A stretch of DNA of 40,984 nt from DATNPH01 sp036703315 (GTDB lineage: Bacteria; Cyanobacteriota; Cyanobacteriia; Cyanobacteriales; Coleofasciculaceae): contig DATNPH010000161.1 in assembly GCA_036703315.1 (NCBI GenBank), forward strand, positions 1 to 40,984, written 5' to 3'. The notes under the pieces were generated by a model. That model was not told where the DNA came from, searched no databases, and saw only the letters and a list, made by a program, of their open reading frames with translations. Shown in pieces: positions 16,799 through 24,908 of the stretch. Numbering within the stretch: the first letter of the stretch is position 1; each line of letters begins with the position of its first letter. The position numbers and the translations under genes were made by a program.

Positions 16799-16862
16799 CA
16801 TTAACTCGCGTCAGCTTCAGAGACTGGAAGCGCTGAGCCAGTAAAGTTGCCGGATTAGGCAT
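16791..16862 (-). pseudogene. Truncated copy of the NTF2-like gene 5' end
   Basis: A 23-codon frame reads MPNPATLLAQRFQSLK and stops; it resembles the start MRNPATSLRLLSQSLS of the protein at 9888-10748. The sequence upstream of its ATG is similar too (see 10731-10836). It lacks the signal-peptide core and all the mature protein, and its stop lies within the 3' end of the receiver-kinase gene. It is read as a relic of a duplicated or displaced gene start. Confidence 0.45.
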
Positions 16863-16951
16863 TTGGAAAATAGTAGGAAATAGTTTAATAGAAGAAATAG
16901 GCATCTCAATGCTTAAAGCCTGGATGCTATAGTCGCTAATTTACAGCTGAT
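16845..16951. repeat. Right copy of the diverged direct repeat, upstream of murG
   Basis: It aligns with 10731-10836 in the same orientation at roughly two thirds identity by eye. It contains the upstream region of the truncated NTF2-like start and reaches to within 50 bases of the murG start. Confidence 0.6.
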
Positions 16952-16998
16952 TCTCATTTTTGCTGAGAATCCCGTCGTCCGTAGGAGAAAGAGAAATT

Positions 16999-18093
16999 TT
17001 GCATCACCCACCAATTCGCTTGTTGATTGCTGCTAGTGGCACTGGGGGACATGTATTTCCCGCGATCGCTGTTGCGCAACAGTTGCCCGATTATAAAATT
17101 GAGTGGCTGGGTGTTCCTGACCGACTGGAACGGGAGCTAGTCCCGGCTCAGTATCCCCTACACCTTATTGGTGTAGAAGGTTTTCAACAACGCTTTGGTC
17201 TTGGTACGCTGCGAATCCTTGGACGTCTTGCTAGTTCCGTACATCAGGTGCGGCAACTGCTTAAAACTGAGAAATTTGATGCTGTTTTCACGACTGGCGG
17301 TTACATTGCAGGGCCAGCGATTATTGCCGCACGTTGGCAGGGTTTGCCTGTGATTCTTCATGAATCTAACGCGATTCCAGGTAAAGTGACTCGCTTTTTT
17401 AGTCCTTTGTGTAGTGCCGTGGGGATTGGGTTTGAAGGGACAGCCCAATATCTACCCAAAGCGCGGACAGTTTATGTGGGGACACCCGTGCGCTCCAGCT
17501 TTCAAGAAGCCGAGAAGCTTGAGCTACCAATTCCAGAAGGTGTGCCTTTGATTGTAGTGGTTGGTGGTTCTCAAGGTGCGATCGCAGTAAATCAACTCGT
17601 GCGCCAGTGTGCCCCTACTTGGTTTGATGCGGGTGCTTGGATTGTCCATTTGACGGGAGAGAAAGACCCAGACGCCAAAAGTCTCCAGCACCCTCAATAT
17701 ATCCAAATGCCGTTTTATGAAAATATGGCGGCGCTACTCCAACGAGCCAATCTGGCAATTAGCCGCGCTGGTTCTGGATCGTTAACTGAACTGGCAATAA
17801 CGCAGACACCAGCAATCTTGATTCCTTATCCTTACGCTGCCGAAGACCATCAAGCCTTTAATGCTGCCAGCTTTGCGGATGCTGGTGCTGCTTTAGTGTT
17901 TCGTCAGGCAGAACTTACACCCGAACTGCTGGAAAGTAAGGTATTGAATTTACTACAATCTCCCCAGTTATTGCAGGATATGGCTCAAAAAGCGGTTACC
18001 CTTGCGGTGCCAGATAGTGCGGAACGTTTAGCGGCTCTAGTCCGTCAGCTAGTAGATCAAAAGCAAGACGAAACCCGAAGTTTACAGCAGTAG
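16999..18093 (+). CDS. murG: MurG, lipid I N-acetylglucosaminyltransferase
   Basis: MurG transfers GlcNAc from UDP-GlcNAc to lipid I, giving lipid II for peptidoglycan, at the inner face of the plasma membrane. The glycosyltransferase 28 features are clear: IRLLIAASGTGGHVFPA at the N terminus, FTTGGYIAGP, ILHESNAIPGKVTR, VVGGSQGAIAVN at the donor domain, and SRAGSGSLTELA with PYPYAAEDHQ in the UDP-GlcNAc pocket. The TTG at 16999 is preferred, with AGGAG 11 bases upstream, because the protein then starts close to the conserved IRLLIAASG. A TTG at 16960 would add 13 residues. The length is about 364 aa, normal for cyanobacteria. It is followed after 5 bp by a small secreted protein and faces an L,D-transpeptidase gene, so this is a cell-wall cluster. 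Confidence 0.95.
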   Translation: MHHPPIRLLIAASGTGGHVFPAIAVAQQLPDYKIEWLGVPDRLERELVPAQYPLHLIGVEGFQQRFGLGTLRILGRLASSVHQVRQLLKTEKFDAVFTTGGYIAGPAIIAARWQGLPVILHESNAIPGKVTRFFSPLCSAVGIGFEGTAQYLPKARTVYVGTPVRSSFQEAEKLELPIPEGVPLIVVVGGSQGAIAVNQLVRQCAPTWFDAGAWIVHLTGEKDPDAKSLQHPQYIQMPFYENMAALLQRANLAISRAGSGSLTELAITQTPAILIPYPYAAEDHQAFNAASFADAGAALVFRQAELTPELLESKVLNLLQSPQLLQDMAQKAVTLAVPDSAERLAALVRQLVDQKQDETRSLQQ

Positions 18094-18098
18094 AACCG

Positions 18099-18458
18099 AT
18101 GAAACTCAGACTCCTCACAACAGTCGCAGTGCTTACCTCCATTGGTTTTTTAGCTCCAGTCAAAGCTCAAAATCCCGAACCTATTGAGCCAGTGACGCCC
18201 TCTATCCAAACACAAGTGACTGGAGATCAAGTTTTGCAAGCTTGTGCCAAAGACCAAGCAGATACTTTGCCCAATCCCTACACTGATATATCACCCAGTG
18301 ACTGGGCATTCAAAGCTGTTCTGAGTATGCATTATTGCGGTGCCTATCGTGGCTCAACACCACCTGAGCAGGTCAAGCCGTTTCTGCAACCACAGCCAGT
18401 TCAGCCAACCAGCAACCAGACGCAGCCTGAGCGAAATTTGTCCTCACTCGCCTATTGA
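18099..18458 (+). CDS. Small secreted protein with partial SLH-like segment
   Basis: This 119-aa protein has a signal peptide (KLRLLTTVAVLTSIGFLAPVKA-like hydrophobic start with cleavage after VKA). The mature part contains NPYTDISPSDWAFKAVLS followed by MHYCGAYRGSTP, which resembles the front half of an S-layer homology motif. Two cysteines (in LQACAKD and HYCGAY) could form a disulfide. The tail is Pro/Gln-rich. It starts 5 bp after murG and is probably cotranscribed. Its last 7 bases overlap the convergent transpeptidase gene. The function is unknown; a cell-wall role is inferred from context only. Confidence 0.75.
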   Translation: MKLRLLTTVAVLTSIGFLAPVKAQNPEPIEPVTPSIQTQVTGDQVLQACAKDQADTLPNPYTDISPSDWAFKAVLSMHYCGAYRGSTPPEQVKPFLQPQPVQPTSNQTQPERNLSSLAY

Positions 18459-18976
18459 TCGACAACAACTGGTGTACCGATGGGTGCCCAGTTGTATAAC
18501 CAAGCCGCATTAGACTCCCGCATGTTAACGCAGCCATGACTTACGGGTGTACCAAAACGATTGTGCCAGTAGGCACCATGGATGGCATAGCCGCCAGAGA
18601 AGTACATCGCGTGAGGGACGTTAGGCACGTTGTAATCCTCGCCTTGCATTCGAGTCGAGCGGAACTTGGATTGAATAGCATAGGAACCGGTGGGAGTCGG
18701 CGTGCGTCGCTTGCCGGTTGAAACCAAGAAAGCTCGCACCAACGTTTTGCCATTCATCGCTGATAATCGCTGAGCGGATAGGTCAATTTTAATCCAGCGA
18801 CCTTTACGCTGTTGTTTGACAAGCGTTTGATCGACCCCATTGGGCTGCATTTTCAAGTCCGCTTTCTCGGCTGAAGCGGGGAGGGACAACACCGTCAAGG
18901 TTGCTAGAGCTAGCGTTGATCCGAGCCAGAATGCTTTTGAGGGAAGCCGTCCCAGTGAGGAATGATGACCTTTCAT
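18452..18976 (-). CDS. L,D-transpeptidase (YkuD family)
   Basis: YkuD enzymes make 3-3 peptidoglycan cross-links or attach proteins to the wall, outside the plasma membrane. The 174-aa protein has an N-terminal hydrophobic signal (AFWLGSTLALATLTVL, cleavage near SASA). The catalytic domain holds IKIDLSAQRLSAMNGKTLV, TPTGSYAIQSKF and the active-site motif HGAYWHNRFGTPVSHGCVNM with Cys in SHGCVNMR. The ATG at 18976 is preferred over a TTG nine bases upstream because AAGGA lies at the right distance. The gene is convergent with the murG operon and overlaps the last gene by 7 bp, so the two transcripts may interfere. Confidence 0.92.
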   Translation of the reverse strand: MKGHHSSLGRLPSKAFWLGSTLALATLTVLSLPASAEKADLKMQPNGVDQTLVKQQRKGRWIKIDLSAQRLSAMNGKTLVRAFLVSTGKRRTPTPTGSYAIQSKFRSTRMQGEDYNVPNVPHAMYFSGGYAIHGAYWHNRFGTPVSHGCVNMRESNAAWLYNWAPIGTPVVVDQ

Positions 18977-19190
18977 GAGCGCCAATCCTTTTAAGCTAGA
19001 AAGTTAAGAATATAGATGAGGTTTTGGTGTCTAACGAAACGCTTTGACTAACCCGCTCCATATCATATAACAGTCTGCTGATATCGGCTTCATATTCGTA
19101 GGTTCATAGTTCATTCACCAGGAAAGACACGAGAAACAGGCATTCCACGTTTCGCTGGACTGCCTCCTGCTACTTTAACGCGATCGCGTC

Positions 19191-20351
19191 TCATCTTGAC
19201 TGCTGAATCGGAATGTGAATCACAAACTCTGTCCCTTGCCCAGGTGCCGAATGGCATTGCATTTTGCCACCATGCCTTTCCACTACAATTTGGTAACTGA
19301 TGGATAGACCCAAACCTGTACCTTTGCCCACAGGTTTGGTGGTAAAGAAGGGGTCAAACAGCTTCGAGCGAACGTCCTCACTCATTCCTTGTCCATTATC
19401 GGTAATCCGAATCGCAACCCAGTTGTCCTGAATTATCTGGGTGCAAATGCTGATGGTAGGAGATAAGCGATCGCGTTCTCCAAAGGGTAGCATCTCCCTA
19501 GGAGATGGGCATTGGGTTTCGGGGATGGAGCCTTGGGAAGACAACACAGAGGAGAGAGAGTTTTTAACGCTTCCTTCTCCCTCTTCCTCACTCCCCTGTT
19601 CCATAGCATCAATGGCATTGGTGAGGAGATTCATAAACACCTGATTGAGTTGACCGGGATAGCATTCGATCAGAGGCAGTTGTCCATACTCTTTGATAAC
19701 CTCAATCCCCGGATGATCCGAGTTTGCTTTCAAGCGGTTATGCAGAATCATTAAAGTACTATCAAGACCTTCGTGGATATCCACTACCTTCAATCTGGCT
19801 TCATTCACATGAGAGAAGTTTCGTAAGGATCTGACAATCTCGCGAATCCTCTCTGTTCCAAGGTTCATGGACTTCAGCAGATTAGCCAGATCTTCGATCA
19901 GGAAGTCAAGCTCAATGTCTGCGATCGCCTCCTGAATTTCACTGCTGGGAGTAGGATAGTGCTGCTGATAGAGTTGCACCAGTTTCAGTAAATCTTGGAT
20001 ATATTTCTGAGCATGAATCAGATTTCCATAAATAAAGTTGACAGGATTGTTAATTTCATGAGCAACACCTGCCACCAAAATTCCCAAGGCAGACATTTTT
20101 TCGGATGCCACCAGTTTGGCTTGCATAGTTTGGAGATTTTTAAGAGTTTGCTCTAGAATCTGACTCCTCTCCTCTAAAATTGTTTTTGATTCCTCCAGTT
20201 CACGGATCACGCTTTTGAGCAACGCTTGTTTCTTGTCATTATTGACCTCTAAGTCAATACGGTCTGCTTCAGAGCGTTCTAGCTTTTTCTGAAGAATGCG
20301 ATTAGCTCTTTCGAGTTCCTTAATTCGTTGTTCGTATTCTGCAAAGTCCAT
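19191..20351 (-). CDS. Soluble histidine kinase, partner of the FIST protein
   Basis: The 386-aa kinase has no classical sensor: a long coiled coil (about 1-85) leads straight to HisKA with His98 in VAGVAHEINNPVNF, then the HATPase with QLNQVFMNLLTNAIDAM, ITDNGQGM and FDPFFTTKPVGKGTGLGL. It starts 6 bp after the FIST gene stop, so the FIST protein is the likely sensory input and the coiled coil the contact surface. The ATPase domain carries a 48-residue low-complexity insertion (251-298; 19458-19601) at the same loop that is expanded in the kinase at 15407. The inserted DNA includes the hairpin CATCTCC-CTA-GGAGATG. The output regulator is not in the window. Confidence 0.92.
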   Translation of the reverse strand: MDFAEYEQRIKELERANRILQKKLERSEADRIDLEVNNDKKQALLKSVIRELEESKTILEERSQILEQTLKNLQTMQAKLVASEKMSALGILVAGVAHEINNPVNFIYGNLIHAQKYIQDLLKLVQLYQQHYPTPSSEIQEAIADIELDFLIEDLANLLKSMNLGTERIREIVRSLRNFSHVNEARLKVVDIHEGLDSTLMILHNRLKANSDHPGIEVIKEYGQLPLIECYPGQLNQVFMNLLTNAIDAMEQGSEEEGEGSVKNSLSSVLSSQGSIPETQCPSPREMLPFGERDRLSPTISICTQIIQDNWVAIRITDNGQGMSEDVRSKLFDPFFTTKPVGKGTGLGLSISYQIVVERHGGKMQCHSAPGQGTEFVIHIPIQQSR

Positions 20352-20357
20352 CAGCTT

Positions 20358-21509
20358 TCATTTCGTCCCTAGAAGCAACGTCACGAAAGTTTTGTTGTGA
20401 AATTCAGTCTGACCTTTTTGCTCTAGGGGTGCAATCTCTCCACTGCTATAAAAACCACAGCTTGGTAAAGCCTTGGTAAGACAGTTTTTAACGATTTGAT
20501 ACTCTTCCTTCGTTCGTGTGCCGAGGATTTTCCGGCGACTTGCACAGGAAACCAATAGAGCTGCCTCTGGCTCACGTCCTGGATAATTCTCTAAGGCTTT
20601 CATCATTGATGATTGAGACGCTGCCAGGATATCTTCACGAGTTGTTTCTGCAATTTGAACAACTGCCTGATCGGGAATATCTGAAAAAAAGGTAATGCTA
20701 CCTGAATCGTAATTGAAAACATTAGCAGCTCTTAGATAAAAATGCTTCTCTTCTACATCAAAGATGGCTATTGGATATTCAGATGAAGGAAGAAACTCAC
20801 CAAAATAATGACGATAGAAATCTAAAGCCGGTTGACCATCAATTTCGTAGACGATGTTTTTATCAACCTTAGTAACTCTGCTTTTTTGACCGATCGGATG
20901 CCAACCACTGGCTATGCCGTGGGAGAATAGTAATGCTCCAGAAAAGATGAGGATTGGTACAGTATCACTCAAGACTTCTGAGCGAAAAAATTGATAGGTC
21001 TTTTGAAATCTCCACTGATCGGCGGCTAATCCCCCGATGATAGGCACACTTTGCCCAAGCGATCGCCTTAAACTATCCAACATCAAGACTCCACTGGCGC
21101 TGAAGCCTTCTGGAACAGTTAAACACAACTGAGCTTTGGCAGTGCTATTTCCTTGTGCTTGCTCAACGGCTTGCCTAGCTGCTTCAACTGAATTGTTTGA
21201 AACCTCGCGCCCGATCCCTGCTTTGATTTCAATGTCGTCTGAGCAAAATACCATTAAAGTCAGGGAGTCTTGCTGAAACTCGAGAACTGAGGAAATTTCC
21301 CCATCGGTTGTTCCGCCAATTAACTCTATGCCTGGAAAAACCTGATGAATTCGTTGCAGGATCAGGGAATGCTCAAAATCGATCGCGGCAAAAAGGATGC
21401 CAGCCTTTGGGGTTTCTCCGGCTAAAGAGCTGATACATTGCTCTAGGACCTCATTGATCGCTGACTGGGAGTCGGGATCGTTACTGTGACCAACAGCTAC
21501 CTTCAACAT
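20358..21509 (-). CDS. FIST-domain sensory protein (FIST_N - FIST_C)
   Basis: FIST domains are predicted to bind small ligands such as amino acids and to feed two-component or methylation-based signalling. This 383-aa protein fits the two-domain form: FIST_N at about 25-215 with FPGIELIGGTTDGEISS, SLTLMVFCSDDIEIKAGIG, LMLDSLRRSLGQSVPIIGG; and FIST_C at about 225-375 with YEIDGQPALDFYRHYFGE, AALLVSCASRRKILG and the final GFYSSGEIAPLEQKGQ, FHNKTFVTLLLG. There is no signal peptide, so it is cytosolic. It is translationally linked to the kinase downstream (6 bp gap). The promoter must lie in 21510-21839. Confidence 0.92.
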   Translation of the reverse strand: MLKVAVGHSNDPDSQSAINEVLEQCISSLAGETPKAGILFAAIDFEHSLILQRIHQVFPGIELIGGTTDGEISSVLEFQQDSLTLMVFCSDDIEIKAGIGREVSNNSVEAARQAVEQAQGNSTAKAQLCLTVPEGFSASGVLMLDSLRRSLGQSVPIIGGLAADQWRFQKTYQFFRSEVLSDTVPILIFSGALLFSHGIASGWHPIGQKSRVTKVDKNIVYEIDGQPALDFYRHYFGEFLPSSEYPIAIFDVEEKHFYLRAANVFNYDSGSITFFSDIPDQAVVQIAETTREDILAASQSSMMKALENYPGREPEAALLVSCASRRKILGTRTKEEYQIVKNCLTKALPSCGFYSSGEIAPLEQKGQTEFHNKTFVTLLLGTK

Positions 21510-21839
21510 ACATCTTCTGCGGGTATCCTATACTTCTGTCAATAACTAATAGTTATAGTATTCCCTGAAATCCTTCTACAGTAAAAGCCCAAAGTATGAA
21601 GTATGAAATTACCCCACCCGTAAAGGCGAAGGATGAAGTCACCAGGGGTGAAGGATGAAGGATGAAGGATGAAAAAATCCTACTTCTTTTTTTAGACTTT
21701 TTACTTACTCGCTGTCGCCCAGTCCGCTATAGTGCTAACGCACGCTAAGCGATAGCGGTAGCGATGCAAGGAGCGTTTGGGCAGCAGACGCTAACACACT
21801 TGTTACTTCTTTTCAGATTGGTATTACCTGAGTGCCTGT
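21510..21839. other. Repeat-rich spacer
   Basis: It contains three tandem GGATGAA units at 21653-21673 plus a fourth nearby at 21631, a GC-rich patch at about 21706-21795 built of short inverted motifs such as GCGATAGCGGTAGCGATGC, and a partial ATTGGTATTACC end near 21820 related to the repeat at 15154. No gene is seen. The promoter of the FIST-kinase pair probably lies at 21510-21600. Confidence 0.6.
21653..21673. repeat. Heptanucleotide tandem repeat, three GGATGAA units
   Basis: Three exact units, with a separate unit at 21631-21637. It belongs to the same class of 7-nt repeats seen elsewhere in the window. Confidence 0.85.
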
Positions 21840-23696
21840 CTAGATGGGTAGCGCGATCGCGAACTCTGTACCCTGTCCAGGCTCCGAAATCACTTCAATT
21901 TGGCCGTTATGCTTTTCGATAATCTGATAACAAATCGTCAATCCTAAGCCAGTCCCTTTACCCACAGGCTTCGTTGTGAAAAATGGGTCGAATAGCTTGT
22001 CTCTAATCTCTGCTGGAATTCCAAAACCATTATTCCAAATTTTCACACAAATCTGGTTATGAGTTACCTTTTCGGTCTGAATTATAATTTGCTTGTTAGG
22101 CAGACTATCCTCACATATTAGTACATCAATGGCATTAGAGAGGATATTCATAAAAACCTGATTAAGCTGAGCGGGGTGACAGGGAACTAGAGGCAAATCT
22201 CCATACTTTTTTATCACTTCAATGCCTTGCTTAAGCCGATGATTGAGAATCAAGATTGTGTTGTCAATTCCTTCATGAATATTAACCACTTTCTTCTCCG
22301 CCTCTTCCAGACGAGAGGAGTTACGCAAAGAAAAAACTATTTTTTGAATGCGCTCAGTACCTACTTCCATCGAAGAAAGAAGTTTGGGTAAGTCTGACTT
22401 GATAAAATCGAGATCAATAGTCTCAACTTTATCTTGAATTGCAGGCATTAGATTAGGGTACTGTTGCTGGTAAATATCTAGTAATTCAAGCAAAATGTAA
22501 GTATATTCTTTGGCGTGTATAATGTTTCCTGAAATAAAATTCAACGGATTGTTAATCTCATGAGCAACACCAGACACTAACAGTCCCAGACTAGACATTT
22601 TTTCGGTTTGAATTAGTTGTGCTTGAGTTTGCTGGAGATTTTGAAGCACGTCCTTAAGTTCCTGAGTTCGCTCTTCTACCCGTTGCTCCAAGGTTTGACG
22701 AGCTAGCTCTAGTTCGCTAGTGTACTCTCCTACCCACTGTACCAACTGATTTAAAGAGGTTGCTAATGAACCGACTTCATCCTCAGTTGTTACTGGACTA
22801 CGCAAATCAAAATTCGATTCCTGAATAACTGCTCTGGCAACTTGAGTAACCGCTTCAAGAGGACGAGCGATCGCACGAGAAGTAATTATCGCTAGCGCCA
22901 CTGCGATCGCAACTGACAGCAACATGCTCACAACAATAATTTGCAGCCTCAGTACCTCGGCTTGCTTAACTCTGTCATTGGCTTGCATTTGTTGAGTTTC
23001 AGCCGCCCTTTTCACTCTGCTTAAATTTTCTGATAGGCGATCAAATTTAACACTTAGATTAGTTGCTGACTCTCCTCTAACAAAGGTCGATAGTTGTTGC
23101 TGTGCTGCCTGAATCTCTTCTGGTTTAAACCTAGGAGTATCGATTTGCTGCCAGAGAGCCTTAATTAGCTCTGTGTAGGCTTCTATTGCTATCTCATAAT
23201 CCTTCAATAATCCCTTTAACTCTATAGTATTTATTGCTGAGTTATTAAGGTTGCTATTTCTAAAAGATTCCAGTTCATAGAGCTGTGTTCTTACCCGCTT
23301 AACATCTCCAAAAAACTTTGCCGTTTCGTAGTCCAACCAGATCGAATCTCCGACTACAGTAACAAGCCGTTGTGGATGCGATCGCACGGCACTAACAGTA
23401 TTTTCCAATTCACTGAGAAGATGTTGCTGTTTATTGGCAATGGTTAGCTGCTTGTAAGCCAGTTTTTGATAATAGTCTCCACTGACCATTCCAATAGTTG
23501 TTCCGAAAACGGCTATTCCAATAGCCAAGGAGTAGCCGTAACCAATCTTTTTAGCTATACTCAAGCGAAGCATGAGGAATCTTATCCAGCTTGAGGAAAA
23601 TTTTTGAGTATTCCTTTGACTCTCTAAAACCGACTGCTCTGTATCCTGGTGATGTTCTCCATTCTTCGGAGGAACTCTAGACCTTTGAAAAAGCAT
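21840..23696 (-). CDS. Membrane histidine kinase with periplasmic sensor and HAMP domain
   Basis: The 618-aa protein has TM1 at about 52-72, a helical periplasmic region at 73-250 (4-helix-bundle style), TM2 at about 251-273, HAMP to about 325, a coiled coil at 325-365, HisKA with His379 in VSGVAHEINNPLNF, and a HATPase with QLNQVFMNILSNAIDVL and FDPFFTTKPVGKGTGLGL. The G1 box reads WNNGFG (Asn555), where most kinases have DNGxG; this Asp contacts the adenine, so activity may differ, although such NNG forms occur in other cyanobacterial kinases. AAAGGTGA lies 8 bases before the ATG. Upstream are a Pho-box-like array (23879-23919) and a PhnD-like lipoprotein gene, which may supply its ligand signal. 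Confidence 0.92.
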   Translation of the reverse strand: MLFQRSRVPPKNGEHHQDTEQSVLESQRNTQKFSSSWIRFLMLRLSIAKKIGYGYSLAIGIAVFGTTIGMVSGDYYQKLAYKQLTIANKQQHLLSELENTVSAVRSHPQRLVTVVGDSIWLDYETAKFFGDVKRVRTQLYELESFRNSNLNNSAINTIELKGLLKDYEIAIEAYTELIKALWQQIDTPRFKPEEIQAAQQQLSTFVRGESATNLSVKFDRLSENLSRVKRAAETQQMQANDRVKQAEVLRLQIIVVSMLLSVAIAVALAIITSRAIARPLEAVTQVARAVIQESNFDLRSPVTTEDEVGSLATSLNQLVQWVGEYTSELELARQTLEQRVEERTQELKDVLQNLQQTQAQLIQTEKMSSLGLLVSGVAHEINNPLNFISGNIIHAKEYTYILLELLDIYQQQYPNLMPAIQDKVETIDLDFIKSDLPKLLSSMEVGTERIQKIVFSLRNSSRLEEAEKKVVNIHEGIDNTILILNHRLKQGIEVIKKYGDLPLVPCHPAQLNQVFMNILSNAIDVLICEDSLPNKQIIIQTEKVTHNQICVKIWNNGFGIPAEIRDKLFDPFFTTKPVGKGTGLGLTICYQIIEKHNGQIEVISEPGQGTEFAIALPI

Positions 23697-23878
23697 AAAA
23701 AAACATCACCTTTGTGAAACTTATTAGCGGTAGACTATAATTATTCGTCTATTTACAAAATCTCCTCAAGGTTATCAGACCGTAAGATAACATATCTAGA
23801 AATGTCCATAAATTATCTTCATCGATTTTTTACAGCTTTTAAGATAGGTGGACTTAAATTTAATTGTTAATTTGCAAA

Positions 23879-23919
23879 TATTTAAGATTTACTTAAGATA
23901 AATTTAAGCAAAAGTTAAG
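23879..23919 (-). promoter_or_regulatory. Pho-box-like array upstream of the membrane kinase
   Basis: Read on the minus strand, four 8-mers occur with an exact 11-bp period: CTTAACTT, CTTAAATT, CTTAAGTA and CTTAAATA, each beginning CTTAA (plus-strand TTAAG at 23882, 23893, 23904, 23915). Cyanobacterial Pho boxes bound by SphR/PhoB are direct repeats of PyTTAAPyPy(T/A) with 3-bp spacers, the same period. The array points toward the kinase gene and lies about 180 bp before its ATG. Confidence 0.7.
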
Positions 23920-23962
23920 AATTATCTGAGCGACAGAACTATAGGAATTAGTAGTTTGCAAT

Positions 23963-24856
23963 CTAGGGAACGAAACGACCCTGACCAATAGCTTTATAAA
24001 CCTCCCGAACCAGGTTGTAATCAGCATCCTTAGCGGGAACTAGCTTAGAACCTTGATACTTACCCTCCTTGACACTCAAGAGACTTTGAAGCAGTTTGTC
24101 TTGATTTTTAACCATGCGATCGCTAATCTCTTTAACAAACTCAGAATCAAGTTTGCTACTAGCAACAAATAGATCGTTTGGCAGCAATGGTCCTTTAGCA
24201 ATCAGTGGCAATGCCCTCTCAGGTAAGCCTTTATCCTTCAAAAATTCTGTATACCTAGCAGAAGAGCCTCCCCAGGCATCAACCTCACCTTTTTGTAACG
24301 CTGGTAATCCCTGATTTCCCAACATAATGATTTCGAGATCAGAGTTAGGATTCAATCCAGCATCAATTACAAGCTTTGTAGCACCAACATGACCACTTGT
24401 TGAGCCTACTTTCCACATCGCCAGTTTTTTACCTTTCAACTGTCTTACTGATTCGATAGTACTGTTTGTAGAGACACAGATGAGTGAATGGTAGTTGGGT
24501 CGTGTGATAGCGATGATGGGAACTGTATTTGTCCTTGCATTCATGACCACATATTCTGAAGGACCCGTAAGAGCTAAGTCTAGCTGATCTGACTGCAAGG
24601 CGGCGGCGGCGGCGATGTAGCTTTCAAAGGGGATAAACTCTATTGTCTTCCCCAGTACCTGCTCTAGTACAGTCTGAAATGTACCATAATTACGCTTTAA
24701 CTCTTGCAGATCCTGAATATCTGTCACTGTAAATCGGAGCTTTTCCAAAGAATGTCCTGCATCAGCCTTAGAAGAGCCACTATTAGGATTACTGGTTGCT
24801 GCTGTACAACCTGCTATTAATAATAAAGAGTAATTGATAAAATAACGTCGTTTCAT
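23963..24856 (-). CDS. PhnD-like phosphate/phosphite/phosphonate-binding lipoprotein
   Basis: The 297-aa protein is a periplasmic solute-binding protein of the PhnD/PtxB family. A lipobox LLIAGC puts the lipidated Cys at residue 17, so it is anchored on the outer face of the plasma membrane. Typical segments are KLRFTVTDIQDLQELKR, FIPFESYIAAAAALQS, DLALTGPSEYVVM, LKGKKLAMWKVGSTSGHVG and GEVDAWGGSS. No permease or ATPase gene of an importer is near. It is followed on its strand by a membrane kinase, and both have Pho-box-like arrays upstream. A sensing role beside, or instead of, uptake is inferred. The exact ligand is not known. Confidence 0.9.
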   Translation of the reverse strand: MKRRYFINYSLLLIAGCTAATSNPNSGSSKADAGHSLEKLRFTVTDIQDLQELKRNYGTFQTVLEQVLGKTIEFIPFESYIAAAAALQSDQLDLALTGPSEYVVMNARTNTVPIIAITRPNYHSLICVSTNSTIESVRQLKGKKLAMWKVGSTSGHVGATKLVIDAGLNPNSDLEIIMLGNQGLPALQKGEVDAWGGSSARYTEFLKDKGLPERALPLIAKGPLLPNDLFVASSKLDSEFVKEISDRMVKNQDKLLQSLLSVKEGKYQGSKLVPAKDADYNLVREVYKAIGQGRFVP

Positions 24857-24908
24857 AGTTTTTTACAATAGGTAAATAATACGAATATAATTACTTTAAA
24901 ATGTATTC

